Shown here: positions 1-12,639 of the stretch, piece after piece
Layout of the letters: every line of letters starts with the position of its first letter
Numbering within the stretch: the first letter of the stretch is position 1
DNA from: Tetrapyrgos nigripes
Taxonomy: Eukaryota > Basidiomycota > Agaricomycetes > Agaricales > Campanellaceae
Direction of reading: 5' to 3'
NCBI GenBank assembly: GCA_013368315.1
Contig: JAACJM010000023.1
Span: forward strand, 558,001-622,000
Length of the DNA: 64,000 nucleotides
Position numbers and translations under genes: made by a program
Notes under the pieces: generated by a model
Told to the model about the DNA's origin: nothing
The model's input: the letters and a program-made list of their open reading frames with translations, nothing else
The model's database searches: none

Positions 1-158
1 AGAGCAAACTATGTACCCAGGTGATTTTTGTTTAATTTTCATGTCCTTAGTCTACTTCTACACTGTCTACACTGGTGGATGCGGATTGGGATTTGCAGAC
101 CACCCATCCGAGCGGATGGCATCTGAATCTGATACAATCTGATCCAATAGGAGCCCTA
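1..158. mobile_element. End of a hAT-type MITE (GGAGCCCTA end), cut by the window edge
   Basis: The block ends in GGAGCCCTA at 150-158. Read in reverse complement it closely matches the first ~90 bp of the MITE at 58271-58890, starting from TAGGGCTCCTA. The other end and the target duplication lie outside the window. Most differences from the 58271 copy are transitions at CpG sites. Confidence 0.7.
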
Positions 159-2879
159 TAATAGGGATATCCCAACCACATTGCGTGTTTTTTCACTGGA
201 GATGCAGGACAGAAACTGTCACAAACTGCTACAGTTCTATGTCCTCCTTCCTCTTTTACTTCATTATTGAACCCTTTCTCTGATCATTTGTCTATTGCAT
301 TCCCTCGATAAACCTTTTTAACCTTATATTACTGACTTTGAACCTTATAGAATCTGTCAAACTCTATAATAACTGTCAATCAATCCTCCTATCTTCCTAT
401 CTTTCTTATCTCTTATCTGTTTTTCCTATCTTTGATCTGATCTTCCTATCTCTCTTAAGCATATGGCACTATTCTATTTTTACTTACTTTCTCCCATCCC
501 TTCACAGTTCTCATATATACTTGAGATCTTTTGTAACTGATTCCCTAGTTCATTCACTTCGTCTCTGCTCTGTACTACTACTATGCAGTGTAGAGCCTAG
601 TCAGCTTATGAAAGGGCTGTGGGCCAATGCTGTGCGTGGTGAGAACGAGGCTGTCTCCATTCATCCTACCCCATTCAGATACCTCAGTCAGCTCTAAATG
701 CCACTCACTTGTATGATACAATGAGAACAGATAGAGAAAGGCAGTGAAGCACTACCTTTAGAGAATGATTGATATAAGTATGAGAGATCAGAGGAGACAT
801 CATTTAAGCCGCAAGAGAACAGATGCTAAAAGATATATAGATGCACCTGTTGAAGCACTGGCTTTGAAGGATACCTTGAAGAGTCAAAGTGGCATTGGCA
901 GCTGGAACTGAGGAAGGTATTGAATTACAAGTAAACCACGAAATGGAGAAAAATGCAATGCACTGGGAGACAGACAAAAAATTTGAAGCAGCTCTGTGAA
1001 TGAGTGAACATAATGTGTTCCTGGAGTCCCCAGTGCATCGACGGAGGAAGATATTGGAATGAGCAGGTGAAAAGTGGCATGTTAGCTCTCAATAAGGAGA
1101 ATGGGCTTATATACGTTTCATGGAAGGAAAGGTATTAACACAGCCACACAGATAAATTCCGTCCAACCCGTTTATCAGACGGATAGACGGGACTGTTTAA
1201 ACATAGCCACAAGCAGGATCCGAGTGTAATAAACTCAGCCTCATTTCATTCGGCCTTGTAACTCTTCTTCCTCTACTCATACCTCTCTCTCAATTTATCA
1301 TCTTGTATCTGCTTTTTGATTGTGTGACTTGGGTGGTTATTTGAGTGTACCAGCAACCTTGACAGAAACTAATAAAGAAAGGTATTTAACTTCCTCATTA
1401 CCATAACAGGAGAAAACTCCTTATTGGTTCGTTTAGCACTCATGGGCCAGCTTGATTACTTTCAGTCTTTCACATCCAAAAACTTAATACATATGTGTAT
1501 GCAGTCAGGAGTTATTAGTCTCTGTGAGAAGTCCGCATGTACCCTGAACATGTACATATTTATCATGTACTTCAAACAGTACTTGCGCAAACTACCCTAT
1601 TAATCACGGGAAATATATTTCACATTCTTATACATCTCTATACATATGCAGGGGGGAACATCTTCAGGGTCCAACTCCTCACCAATCAAATGCAGATTGC
1701 TTAATGAGCGAGGCTTTCTGGGTTTCCATGCGGAGTACTTTTGAATCGCTATCTAGTATGCAGTGGGACCCTCAAGACCAGGTTCCTCCTCCTCTGCTAC
1801 TCGCTTTCTTAAATCTACAGTCCCAACCTGACTCGACGGACATAAGCCTGAGCTGCTGTCTCCTTCTTCATCTCTTTCCCTTTCCCATCGTTTTTCCCAT
1901 CTTCTACAACCATCTTCATCCCATCTTCATCCCTCTGCAACTGTACCTGGGTACCAGTATGAGTAGGCGAATGAGACGTCTCCATTGCATCCTTCACCAC
2001 AAAAAAAGTTTTGCCGTATATTAGGCAGTGAGCATGGTGACTTGCGAGTCAGGCTTGGACACGAACGAGCTCGCGGAGAGGGGGTAGCTGAAAGTGATCC
2101 TGATAGATATATAGCTGCTTCAAACGGAGTCGGGGACTGGCGCATTTCATGCGCCGCTAGATTTGTCATATTAGTCTCTCTGTGGAATTAAAGGACAGCC
2201 TAATCCTGCAGCAGCTGAGATGAGCTTATATAGACAGCCCTAGGTTCTAGGAAGACTAGAACAGACGTGGTGGTACGGAGAGAAGCGCATCAAGTCGGAC
2301 TTTGAATCGCAGCTCACGTGTAACGCGTGACGTCGTGTAGCCCTTTTTTGGTAGTCAAGCCCCTAATCTTGTTCTCGTACCCTGGCCACCTCGTCGGAGA
2401 TAAGGATTAAGTGGAAAGTCATTTATCCTAAAGCATCGCTACAATGTTCTGCCAAATAAACAGGCCTCGTACTGCGATGAATGCCACCATCAAATTAAGC
2501 ATGACTTCCTTGATCATCGCGGAACTTCTTCCTCAATCGTGATGCGACCACGCCATGTATCTTTCCATCTATCTATCTTGGTATCATACGTCTATCTCTC
2601 TAAATAGTGAGTGATGAATCCTTCATCATGGCTTGATTAAACATTAGATCTGTTGTTCGTTCTCATTCGAAGAAGGGCCAAAGGCTTCTTCGGTGATCAT
2701 CTGATGGGATATGGTATCTGTCTAGGGGAGGACGTCAAGAGGTTCTTTCTTCCCCCTGATGCTGGAAACGCTGCAGGCTCTCAACATCTGACATTGATGA
2801 GGACCATTAGAGAAGTAACTTAAATACCGACTATCACTTGGATCGTTTGTCCACAGTCCAAATCTTTACCTGCACTATC
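159..2879. other. No gene recognised
   Basis: Open frames here are short, compositionally simple and lack recognisable motifs or a consistent intron pattern. I see no RNA gene and no element with a clear target duplication. Confidence 0.5.
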
Positions 2880-4770
2880 ATGGAGCTAGTATATGCCCAA
2901 TTCCTTAATATAATTCTTCCATGGGTGGTAAGTAGAATTATGCCAACGATTTGAAGCCTGCGAACCTACTGAACCCATAATTATAAGATCTCTTCGGTGT
3001 TATACGGTATGTGTGCCATTACATATCAATGTTCTTCCGACGTAGCATACCTTTCAACGCTTTCCATTTGCAGGCGGCTACCTGGTCTTATTCTCCCTAT
3101 GCATGTACACCGTCTCCTACAAAAAGGGCATTATACGAAAGATGCACTATATAGCAATGATCTCCTTGTTCACCCTCGCAACCATTGGCTTCATCTTGGA
3201 CTCCTCGGGGAGAATTTTTGCGACAAGAGCAATCGTCTTCGCTCTCTCCCTCTCCCATGAGGAGATGTTACGATTATACAGCATAGTCGATGACATTGCG
3301 TACGTTGAGTATCATCTCGCTCTACTGCTGGCTGTCCTGTTCGCTGAAAGTCGCAACTCGAATTCATTGTTTTACTAGTCTGACTCTCGCCGGACTGTAT
3401 TATATCTCCAAGTAAGTCATTACACTTTTCCTTTTTGTTTGAAGGTCCCCTTCCCTTTCGCAGACATAACGTGATGAAACTGATCAACACATCTTTGAAG
3501 CCTCCTCGCAGACGTGATCCTGGTGAGTAAAATTAACCGAAGAGGTTCGGGTCCACGCAAATTCCACCTTGTGTCTCAAACGTCTGACTCGGAAATTGGA
3601 ATATCAGATCCATCGCTGCCACAACCTTTGGAGATCCAAAAAGATCATCGCTTTGCCCATATTTCTATGCATCGTTAGCAATGGTACGTGGAAGGGGCTC
3701 TGCCATCCAGATACTTCAATCCGAGTCACTAAATCTATCAACGCACTGGCAGGCTTCATGCTAATTTTATTCATCTCCTACGTCGTCTTACAAGCAATCG
3801 TCGGGGACGATCCGGAAGTTTCTTCGATTTCTCCAAGCGCCTTGAACAAGATATACATCATTTCAAAGACCGCTAATACTTCATTTCTCGCTGTGAACTT
3901 TTGTACAAATTTAATTGTGCCGGGGATGATTGGTACGTATGTGTATCTTTTCCCTTTCGTTTTCTTTATTCTTTGTCCTTTGTCCTTTTTACTTTTTGTA
4001 CGGGCCAGCCACTTACAATTGCAAGTTTTACTTACCGCGCCCGATTGATTTTTCGTTGTTTTTGAAGCTGGAAAGATATGGTTAATCGGTCGACGAACAT
4101 CGAGGTATATCAATGACTCCAGAGTTGATTTGACCAAACGCATAATGGCAATGTGGTATGCTTTTTTACTTGGAAAACAGCTAACCAATGACCATTCGTC
4201 TCATACCCAATGATAATTAACCTCGAATCCGGAATCATGTACCCCGTCGCAATGCTTCCCGTCTTGGTGATATCGAACACCCATCTGCCGCAAGGGGGAC
4301 CTTCTTTTATAGGCATTCTTATACAAGTCGTGGTGAGCCTCCGAACCCTTTTCCTTTGCATCGGTGTTGTCATAAGTATACTTCTCCGAATCTTCATTGG
4401 ATCTCTCGCTCAGCTAAAGACGCAGTTAGCTGGTTGTTGATTCTTGATTTTTTATTTGGTCAAAGGGAATCGCACCAACCTTTATCATCGTCCGGATTGC
4501 CTTGGGTATGAGTATCGAAGACTCGGATGGGGAGCCACAGAAGAGCAACGTCGCCACCCCCACCACCACCTTGGGCACGCTATCACTAGCAGAGCCTCGA
4601 AATCCAATTCAAGAATCTGTCGGTGTCTTGGATCTGGATCTGGATCGTCAAGTATGAGGCCTGAAGCCCTGAATGTGAATGGAATTGGAATTGAGCAGCA
4701 AGTGAGTCTATATCGAGTCTCGAATCTCGACATTGATTAATCTTCTCTCTTATAGTTCAAACGTGGTTGA
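2880..4770 (+). CDS. Seven-helix membrane protein of an Agaricomycete-specific family, multi-exon
   Basis: The start is MELVYAQFLNIILPWV (2880-2927), followed at once by a GTAAGT donor. The next exons give ISSVLYGGYLVLFSLCMYTV, a helix around ISLFTLATIGFIL, and an acidic segment ending DDIAYVE. A central helix (NALAGFMLILFISYVVL) follows, then SFLAVNFCTNLIVPGMI and GIMYPVAMLPVLVIS. The last helix contains GIAPTFIIVRIALGMS, a motif typical of this orphan family. The tail is Ser/Thr/Pro-rich and cytosolic-looking, ending about 4770 after a small last intron. Order and hydrophobicity fit an integral plasma- or endomembrane protein with about seven helices. The function is unknown; a receptor-like role is only a guess. 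No stop is seen in the joined exons I could follow. Confidence 0.72.
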
Positions 4771-5691
4771 GGTCGTTGGACCTCTGAATAGTTCAAGACG
4801 CTAAATAGTAGTAGTCGTATTAACGAAGTTAACAATGTCCGCTTTGTACTATTCATATGTACTTATAAACGAAGAAAATGCCTCACCGTGGCAAGGACGA
4901 CTCACAAGAGGCCCAGGAACCGTCCTGCCAATGGCTTCCACAGTAAAAGCAATGAAACCATAAACGTCGATTAAAGTTGTAAGCATTCCAAAAGAAATCT
5001 GGGCTCTGGCTAAACGGCGAGGCTGTACCGTCACGCAATCATTCCTGGGTTCCCGGGTATCTGATATCGGGATTTGATTAGTTGATGGCCAGTCTTAACG
5101 AAATTCGAATCGAAGACTCAGTAAGGTTGGCAGAGCTCGAGTATGATAACAGGGAGATGGAGTTCTAAGAGCCGCCGGCCCGCGGTGTAATGAAGCCCCC
5201 CAATCTAGTGAAACCAAGGTCAATAGCGAGTCAACAACTTCGTCTAGTAAAGGAGCGCTCGCAGCTTTCTATTTACAGCGAAAAGTATCAGTTAAGAATG
5301 TAGCCACGGTAGCTTCCAGAGAGGGATGGATCAGTTATGCATATCGCAGTATTTGCCAAGCACTCACCATATCACTTGCGTTGGTAGGATCCCTGGACAA
5401 TATTACTAAGTTTTGTCCCGGCGGATGATCTGACGGAACCAAGCTTTACAAAACATATTTTCGATACTGTACAGTGGATCACTTGAGCCACCGAGATAGT
5501 GTTCCGTAGACCTAGCTCGTAAGAAGATTTCACTGTGACTTTGATACGTGATAGATCTCGGTCCACAATCTACGCCGAAGCTCTCTAAAAGGTAGTACTC
5601 AACTCGATGACTCAGACACCATGTGTGAAAAGGTAAAAAAAGATGGAAATACATTGGAAATACATTGGAAATACACGGTGTGATGGCACGA
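4771..5691. other. Intergenic, no gene recognised
   Basis: A minus-strand frame at 4849-5034 is short and has no supporting neighbours. Just before the MITE that starts at 5701 there is a three-fold tandem of about 11 bp (TACATTGGAAA type, about 5650-5675). Confidence 0.45.
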
Positions 5692-5700
5692 CCGGGCCAC

Positions 5701-7104
5701 CGGGCATCAGAAATCTGCGGATACGCCATGCGGGTACACTGCGGGTACATGCGGGTACATGCGGGTACATGCGGGTTATGCGGGTACCCATTATCCTTTG
5801 CTTATCATGTAGAATCTTAGTTGATTAAGCCTTCTAATTGCTCTTTTATTGTGTAGATACTAAGATAGTCTTTTCACAATGCAGAGCCTGCTATGTAGCT
5901 ATTTCACGAAGAATAGAACGTGCCGTCGGTATTCACGTAAAATCATTCATACAAAAATGATGGGATTACGCGGTATATGTAAGGCTCAGCTTCACCTATT
6001 ATTGACACTTTCTGACCCGCTCTGCGCTCACCTTTGCCAGTCTCTGCAAAATGGGACTCCTTGTAAGCATGAGTATCCAATGACATGTAGCCTTAGTCAC
6101 ATAGAATATTCTTTTTGTAGAAATGGCTTGGTAAAAGCATCATACGCCCCGCTGTTGATGCTATTTTCCCTGAGATACTATACCAGGCAGGTTACTGTCC
6201 CAGCATGAAAGGAAGTTCAGTCACGCATCACAAACCAAAAAGTCCTAAGGCCAGATTTGACATTTTCTATTTTTTTCAGATTTTTTTCAGATTTTTTTTT
6301 GGTCAGAAAGACTGAACTTTCATTCATGCCAGGACAGTAGTATATATGTGCAAATAGCCATTAGTTCTTTCCAACGGACTCTCATACAACATAAAGGCGA
6401 GAAATATAGTACCCGCATAGGTACCCGCATGTGCACAGCCACTGCGGGTACCATGCGGGTGCATTACCAGCATCCACACAACATCTAAATCACTTCTAAT
6501 GGTTTGAAAACAAGGAATGCTGTAGCTCCTGTACTAATAGCCAATACCTTGACATACTCAATGTGTAGAAGTGAATTTCTATCACAAATTCTACTAAATC
6601 TTAGGCTAAATTCACATTGATCTTGACTTTTCTAGGAATTGGATCTACAAATTACCTTAGTAAACACTTGAACATTGGCTCAGTGATGTATTACAATGAG
6701 TAGGTTGCATTTACAATCAGAATTATGAAGAGTTTTATTCACATTTCGAGTCTAAGGGTAATTTTGGTACATAATTCATAGAATATTGGCATGCAGAGAA
6801 TGAAAATAGTCTCTACTGCATGCAATAGGCTTTTGGCAATAATATCCAGGCTGTTTGTAGAGAAATACTTGAGTTATCAATGAGACTCTACTGGATGGGA
6901 GTAAGTGGCTGTGCTTATCCATGTACATTTGAGTTTCACTACACTTCGTTGAAGTCCATTTACAAGCTCTATGTACACTTTTACACCTCTCTACTATGTT
7001 ACAAATGCTTGTATGTATGTCATACATTGTTGAACTCAAATATTTACTGGTACCCGGGATGTACCCCAGCCCCGCAGGGGGTACCCGCAGATTTACCTAT
7101 ACCG
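5701..7104. mobile_element. Non-autonomous MULE-type element (1,404 bp) with 9 bp TSD CCGGGCCAC
   Basis: The element starts CGGGCATCAGAAATCTGCGG and ends with the reverse complement of CGGTATAGGTAAATCTGCGG. It is flanked by a perfect 9 bp duplication, CCGGGCCAC, at 5692-5700 and 7105-7113. Subterminal tandem copies of about 10 bp (TGCGGGTACA type, 5730-5795) follow the left TIR. The right TIR, CGGTATAGGTAAA, is shared with the 7.4 kb element at 49501-56929, which makes this a deletion or MITE derivative of the same family. I see no credible coding sequence inside. Confidence 0.85.
6195..6337. mobile_element. 143 bp MITE with TA duplication, nested in the 1.4 kb element
   Basis: TIRs of about 28 bp pair CTGTCCCAGCATGAA at the left with the reverse complement of CTGTCCTGGCATGAA at the right. 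They are flanked by TA at 6193-6194 and 6338-6339. The centre is a T-rich spacer. The TA target fits a Tc1/mariner-mobilised MITE. Confidence 0.65.
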
Positions 7105-7704
7105 CCGGGCCACCGACTACCGTGACTCACCCTCAACCACCCAACAGGTCAAACAAACGAGCGAATAATTGATAAATAACGAATGAATACGAGTACACAC
7201 ATAAACGACCAGAGGTACAGATTAAGAGGTACAGTGGATTATAGAACAAATTCCAGATACTAGTAATACTTGAAGGACTAATTCCCATTAACTTGTGTTC
7301 TAAACTTGACGAACCAAAACCAAAATTTCCCAAAGACCAAAAGGTTTTACAGTTTACTACTCTGAGACTAGCTCAGGAGTGTGACGAGTATGAGTAGAAA
7401 AGGGTTGAAACTTCAGTAGCATGCGCTACAATCGCCGTGCTGAAAGCACGCTAGTTTACCAATGATGAGCATAATCAGGGCGGGACCTTTCCCTATTCCG
7501 ATTTGCAGGGGATATGTAGGGATGATCCTGGGAGGATATCAATCAGAGGTAGAACTTCTACCTGGACAAATAACTCACATCATACGCCAATGCTGGACGA
7601 ACGACGGCCGAAGCAGGGGACTCGATCCCAATCCCAGCCTCCGATTCGACATCATCCCACTTGCTATCCTTCTTCCATGCTGCTCCCGATCTGTCATCGT
7701 AGCT

Positions 7705-10044
7705 CTAAACAGGCCAACGAGTGAGAACCAGATCTTCAGCTGCCAAGGAATTATCTAGAAGTTCGGGACGCACCACGTAAGTCAAAGTTCCGATATCTGA
7801 AGGGTACTTGGATGAGCCTGGTGAAAATGAGGTCATTGAAGAAGGCGATGTCAACTCCAACTCTTGTCCAGGACCATTGACATTTTTGCCTCCAAATCCC
7901 GACACACCGTTAAACTTCAAATGGTCATTCAAAGAAGAATAAGAATGATCCAAATGCGTATGCACGCTGGTCTGCACATGAAGCTGTACATTTGACAGCT
8001 GGCTCCTAGTTGTGGAGTTGAGTCTAGATCCAAGTTGACTGTGCGTTTGACTGTCTGAAGTAGAGTTTGATCGTGCATATTGACGAGCGTTGAGCATGGC
8101 TAGGAAGGATCCGGTGTAGACTACACGGGAAGTAGTCAGTAAATGAAAGAACCATAATACAGGAAGTAAGAAAGCGAAGAAAAGGAAAGGCGAAGTCATG
8201 TCAACGCTAGGAGTACTCACACTTGGTCAACATAAACTGCAAACCCAGAAAGACGAGATTATCCGGCATTAGGTTGTACTATGGTGGCCAGGAGAATAAT
8301 TGTAAAAAAGTGATATGAGTTACTGTTCTCGAAAGGTACAGGGGATTTAGGTTACTCACAGTGAATAGCGTGGACAAGGAGATCGCACTGGCGAAGGGAA
8401 GGCCGTCGTCAGTAAAATTGGCGCCACTTCAGAATGACATTGTCACATAGCGACGCTACGAACGCCGAGACCAGATGCTATCAGGCCTCAGGGATTCAGA
8501 ACTCACCTCGTGAGCAGCCCCGAGGTCAACATGTATTGCATGACGGTAGTGAGCTTCGAGTTTAACCTGTCCGTAAATACAGGGGATGCAAGGGTCAATA
8601 TCAGGATCTAGAAACAGAGCAAGGATGTGCATTGCGCGGAGGGAACGGGAGTTACTGAGACGGTTACTCACCCCTCCTGAAATACCACCACTTCTTTGCT
8701 CTTTCGGAGGTAGTAACACATCGCCAACCCGATCGTGAAATCGATCGTGGTCGAGGCGGCTAGGGACGCGTTGATCGACCACTGTGTAATACAAATGGTG
8801 CAATTTTCAGAAATGTGTCGTGTACAGATAAGAAAACTAGTAAAACTTACCGTCACATTTTGTAAAGTCACGAAAGTAGAAGCGGTAAACACTTCGTAGG
8901 AGAATACTATCGTTCCCAGTCAGATAGGTAGACATTGAGAAGGAAGGGAATAAGCACTCACCAACACCTACAACTTTAGCCATAATATCCAGGACCGCAT
9001 GTCAGCAAACTGAAACTGTGCCTCATTGAGCATCAAGCTAATTCTGGACTCACCAAATCCCGCTCCTACCACGAGTGCCTACGGATCAGGGTGTGAGTAA
9101 GTAGATCTCTAGATGGACCTAGACTCTACTACTCACCACAAGGTAACCAAGATAACCATGATGTATACCGCTGACTGGATGGGTAAACCGTAAACCGTTC
9201 AGTCGATCACTATACAGAACGGGGACGGAGCAACATGGGATTGAAGGAGGACTCACGTATCCAGACTCGGTATGCATACAAACTAAGTAGAGGAAAGGAG
9301 GATATGTAAGCGTCGTCAAGCTCAAACGAATCGAGTAGGACGTACCTTTGCACTATGAGAATGATGATGACCTGCAGGAACAGAAGAACAAGGCAGCGTC
9401 AGTGCCTGATTTCCGTCAAAATTAAGGAGGCGCACGCTGATGGCAGCTTGAAGCTATTGTTCATTGAAGTGTCAGTGAGCAACATGTGGTATACAGGGAC
9501 GGAAGCAGGGTCGTACCTTTGTCGACCTGTGTACGTATGAAAAGGTACATGAGGCTCCAAGCTGGGGTAGAGAGCGAGAGGAAAAGAAAGTACCACAGAA
9601 TCTTTGGACTTCCAGGAGCTTTGAGTGAGCCTACGTAGGCAGTATGTATTATCAAAGCTTGATGTAACGTGTCCAATGCCCTGAAGACGTGGATATATCA
9701 GACGAGAATGAACTCTAGTATAAGAATTCAGAAACGCACCATAATGCCCCGACCTACATAACAGTCCAAACGTGTCCATTCATTCGTCGAGCGTTTGAGA
9801 CAAAGATAGCGCACCACTCACGGAAACTTGGTGAAGGACCGAGTCATGAAAGTAGCGGTGATAATACAACCAGACTTGGAGGGTAGTGATTCCATACAAG
9901 CTGTCGAAGAGAAACTATCAATGATCAATTGTTTCTGTTGAGTGGAAAAGAAGTCTACATGCTAGCTAAAACAGCGCCAAGGAAAACAGCGCCCAGTGTG
10001 TTATCAATGGTCGGCGCCTGCGTGGATAGAAGAGTGGACGACAT
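7705..10044 (-). CDS. DUF6534-type membrane protein, multi-exon
   Basis: The first exon (ATG at 10042-10044) reads MSSTLLSTQAPTIDNTLGAV, then GLY/ALA-rich helix 1. The next exon gives LYGITTLQVWLYYHRYFHDS, the hallmark start of the DUF6534 family. A later exon has LDTLHQALIIHTAY, then the TM segment YFLFLSLSTPAWSLM. The last exon (about 8120-7705) carries the diagnostic SGSFLAMLNAR-type motif (here TGSFLAMLNARQYAR), followed by a Ser/Thr-rich tail. Several exons between 8.2 and 9.4 kb are short and I place them only approximately. The domain order matches the family, which is abundant in Agaricomycetes and has no assigned biochemical function. A membrane location is inferred from the hydrophobic segments. 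No inactivating lesion was seen in the exons I could join. Confidence 0.8.
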
Positions 10045-10917
10045 CTTGAGGGCCTCTCCCGGGAACAAAGGGGAAGGAGGGAAGGGAAGGAAAAGGATGC
10101 GCAAGGACTCGCCGAGCGCGACCAAGTTGCTGTATAAATAAGCAAAACCAAGAGCCTCAAGACCGTGAAATTTTCGGAAAATTTATAGAAAGTTCGTGGC
10201 GCCCTTTTAGAAGGTTGATGATGGAAAATACTGTATGGAACATAGGCCTAGGGTTCTCCCTGGTTCTCCGCATCCGTAGTTTCCGGTCTCCTAAAGATGC
10301 GTTAGACGCGGCACCACAAGACCAATAATGGTCGTATGCAACATGGGGATGACTCTAATATGTGTTCATTAGATGTCAAGGAAACCTTTGGCCCACTCAA
10401 TTGTGCTTGTCACAGTGAGGGTCCGACCACGGTAGAAAACTCCTTAATTGAGATAACAGCTCTGTACAGCTCTCACCGGCACCGTAATCTCCAACTAGTT
10501 CTCACACTGCCCTCAGTCTCGCCAGGAGAGTTCTCCGAATTTCAAAGACACGGAACTTCACCTTTTAATGTCCGGACCAGTCCCCAGCGTCATTAAGATA
10601 AACTTGGCAAGAGGTTATGTTAGTAATGGAGGAGAATGGAGGTCGAGAAGAAGATGAGCTTGCACTGCCATGATCACGTGGAGGACACGTGTCAATGCGA
10701 CCAAAGAGACAGCACCACCACATGTACAGCAACACTTCTCGAGGCTCGCGCCAACTCCTCGAGACATACCTGGGCGCGTAGGTATGTATCATGCATATCT
10801 GGGTTGCTGTTTTGCGGGCTGATCAACGACACTCGATTTGGACGACATGATGGGCATCCAGATCATTCAAAGATGATTATGCGCATTGCGCAAACTTTTG
10901 ATGCCTACCCGTCAGGG
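10045..10917. other. Divergent intergenic region
   Basis: This lies between the DUF6534 gene (minus) and the F-box gene (plus), so it probably holds both promoters. No coding sequence is supported. Confidence 0.5.
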
Positions 10918-10926
10918 TATATATAA
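10918..10926 (+). promoter_or_regulatory. TATA-like box upstream of the F-box gene
   Basis: TATATATAA lies 94 bp before the ATG at 11020, a plausible distance for a fungal core promoter. The assignment rests on position and sequence only. Confidence 0.4.
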
Positions 10927-11019
10927 GGACTGTTGCCCACGCAGCGCCCAACTGTCGCTGGCTGCTGTCAAGTCAGCTCCTTCCTCTTCCTATCCTTTGC
11001 TCGTTGACTCATAGCAGAC

Positions 11020-12612
11020 ATGCTGACCTTGCCACCCGAATTACTCCAAAAGATTGCACATGAGGTATCTCGTTGAAGTATTCGTCGGCAAGGACCACTC
11101 AAACTCAACTATCTCCAGTTGAAGGACCAGTGTCATAACGAAAGCGTCAAAAACCTTCGCATGGTGCACAGCTATGTCAGTCAGGCGCTTGATCCCATTG
11201 TATTCTTCGACATAAAAATCAACCTGGGAACACCAGCTCCGCTTCTGGAGCAACTTGCAACAGGAACGACCAAGCTGTCTCTTTTCACTCGGAAATTGAG
11301 ACTTATCTCCTTTGCCTCGTATGCAGCACCGAGGCTTGTATTTACGCAGAGCACAGGGGAACAACTCACCGCAGAGGCATACATACAGAGATTTCTTCAA
11401 GCTGCCCTGGCCTCTTTCGTGACAATAAGCTCCTTCTTGTAAGCCGTTTTCTATACCGTTTACCCAACGCTTTCTGAGCTATTGACATAGCTGGAAAATC
11501 CGGGACGCGAGTCCTATTTGGTTTCATAAATGCGTTTTGGAAACACTTTCACCTCATTCCACGTTGTCTTCATTGGAGATAGTGATAGAGGGACCTATGG
11601 ATTACGGTTTTAATGAGATGTTCTCGCTATTTCGTCGTTTCAGCCATCTCCAATCTTGCGACATCCGTGCTCTCATCGGTTATTCAAGTGGAGGCCTCGT
11701 CACTCGAGTTGCCCAATCCGTTCTTGCGACGAATTCCCACCATCTCACTACTCTGGTACTGGATTCTGGAGTCCCAGAATCGTTGGATCTAAACGAGCTC
11801 AGTGACGCCTTCTCAACTCTGTCTTTGGGTGATGACTTTCAGCGTACCCAAACACTAGTCCGTCTCACTATGGGCGGATGGCAACTGAACGATATTGCGC
11901 CCCTAGTACCCCACTTCCGATCTCTGCGTTATTTGAAACTCACCCAGAATAATCCATTTAATTTCTGGGTCACAATGCAGACAGAACGAATCCTCCTACG
12001 CGAAGTCATTGTCCGTGATGTTGACGAGACTCTTCTAGATTATTTACAGTCCTACTCGGGATTAACATCCTTCGAGGTGTCTTGTCCTGGCGAAGGACTC
12101 TATCAATACGACCATAACGCTTTCTCAAAGGAATTCTACGAAATCATCCTTCCCAAACATCGATCGTCTTTGAACTCCCTGCTATTCGGTTCTTCTACCG
12201 AGGAGGCTTGGTATTTCAATCCCGAATATGCTGGATGCCTCAGGCAATGTGAAGCGCTAGAGGAATACACTGTACAGGTCGAAGCTTCGAGAGTGAAACT
12301 CGGAGGAGCAGATATCGTAGTGAGTCCTACTTCGTTCGTTTCTTTTCAAGGTGACTTAGATATTGAACCTAACCACAATCTGGTGTGCAGGACTCCTTGA
12401 TCCACGCTACGGAGTCACTCCCATCTTTCCGACATCTGAGCATTCTCGTCGGTGAAAGACTGTATGATAGGGAGAGAAGCATGAACCTCAAGATTAAAGT
12501 ATGGAGTTCTATAGCTAGGATAAAGGAGGGGAAACAGACGAGGCATACTGTACAGATAAAGATGGGCAGTTCGCCGGCGATAGTTTACAAACCCTCAGCT
12601 AGTAATACATAA
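11020..12612 (+). CDS. F-box/LRR-like protein
   Basis: Exons are 11020-11064, 11119-11438, 11491-12319 and 12391-12612; the joins keep frame. The N-terminus MLTLPPELLQKIAHE is a typical F-box start (LPPELL..I). It continues with NLRMVHSYVSQALDPIVFFD, the usual Agaricomycete F-box extension. The rest is an irregular leucine-rich region with segments such as HHLTTLVLDSG, LVRLTMGGWQLNDIAPLV and FRSLRYLKL, ending with LPSFRHLSILVGERLYDRE. Proteins of this type are expected to be substrate adaptors of SCF ubiquitin ligases; substrate and partner are unknown. A further intron near 12499 is possible, so the last 30-40 residues are uncertain. No internal stop is seen. Confidence 0.75.
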
Positions 12613-12639
12613 TCCAACTTTGTTTTCACGGTAGTTAAT

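Noticed and set aside
338..697. 119-codon open frame
   Set aside because: Leu/Ser-rich low-complexity translation, no motif, no neighbouring exon; best read as chance.
4849..5034. 61-codon minus-strand frame with hydrophobic stretch
   Set aside because: No start context, intron partner or family motif to support it.
5730..5795. CRISPR-like spaced repeats of GCGGGTAC
   Set aside because: Units are adjacent with almost no spacer and lie in the subterminal region of a MULE MITE; the genome is eukaryotic.
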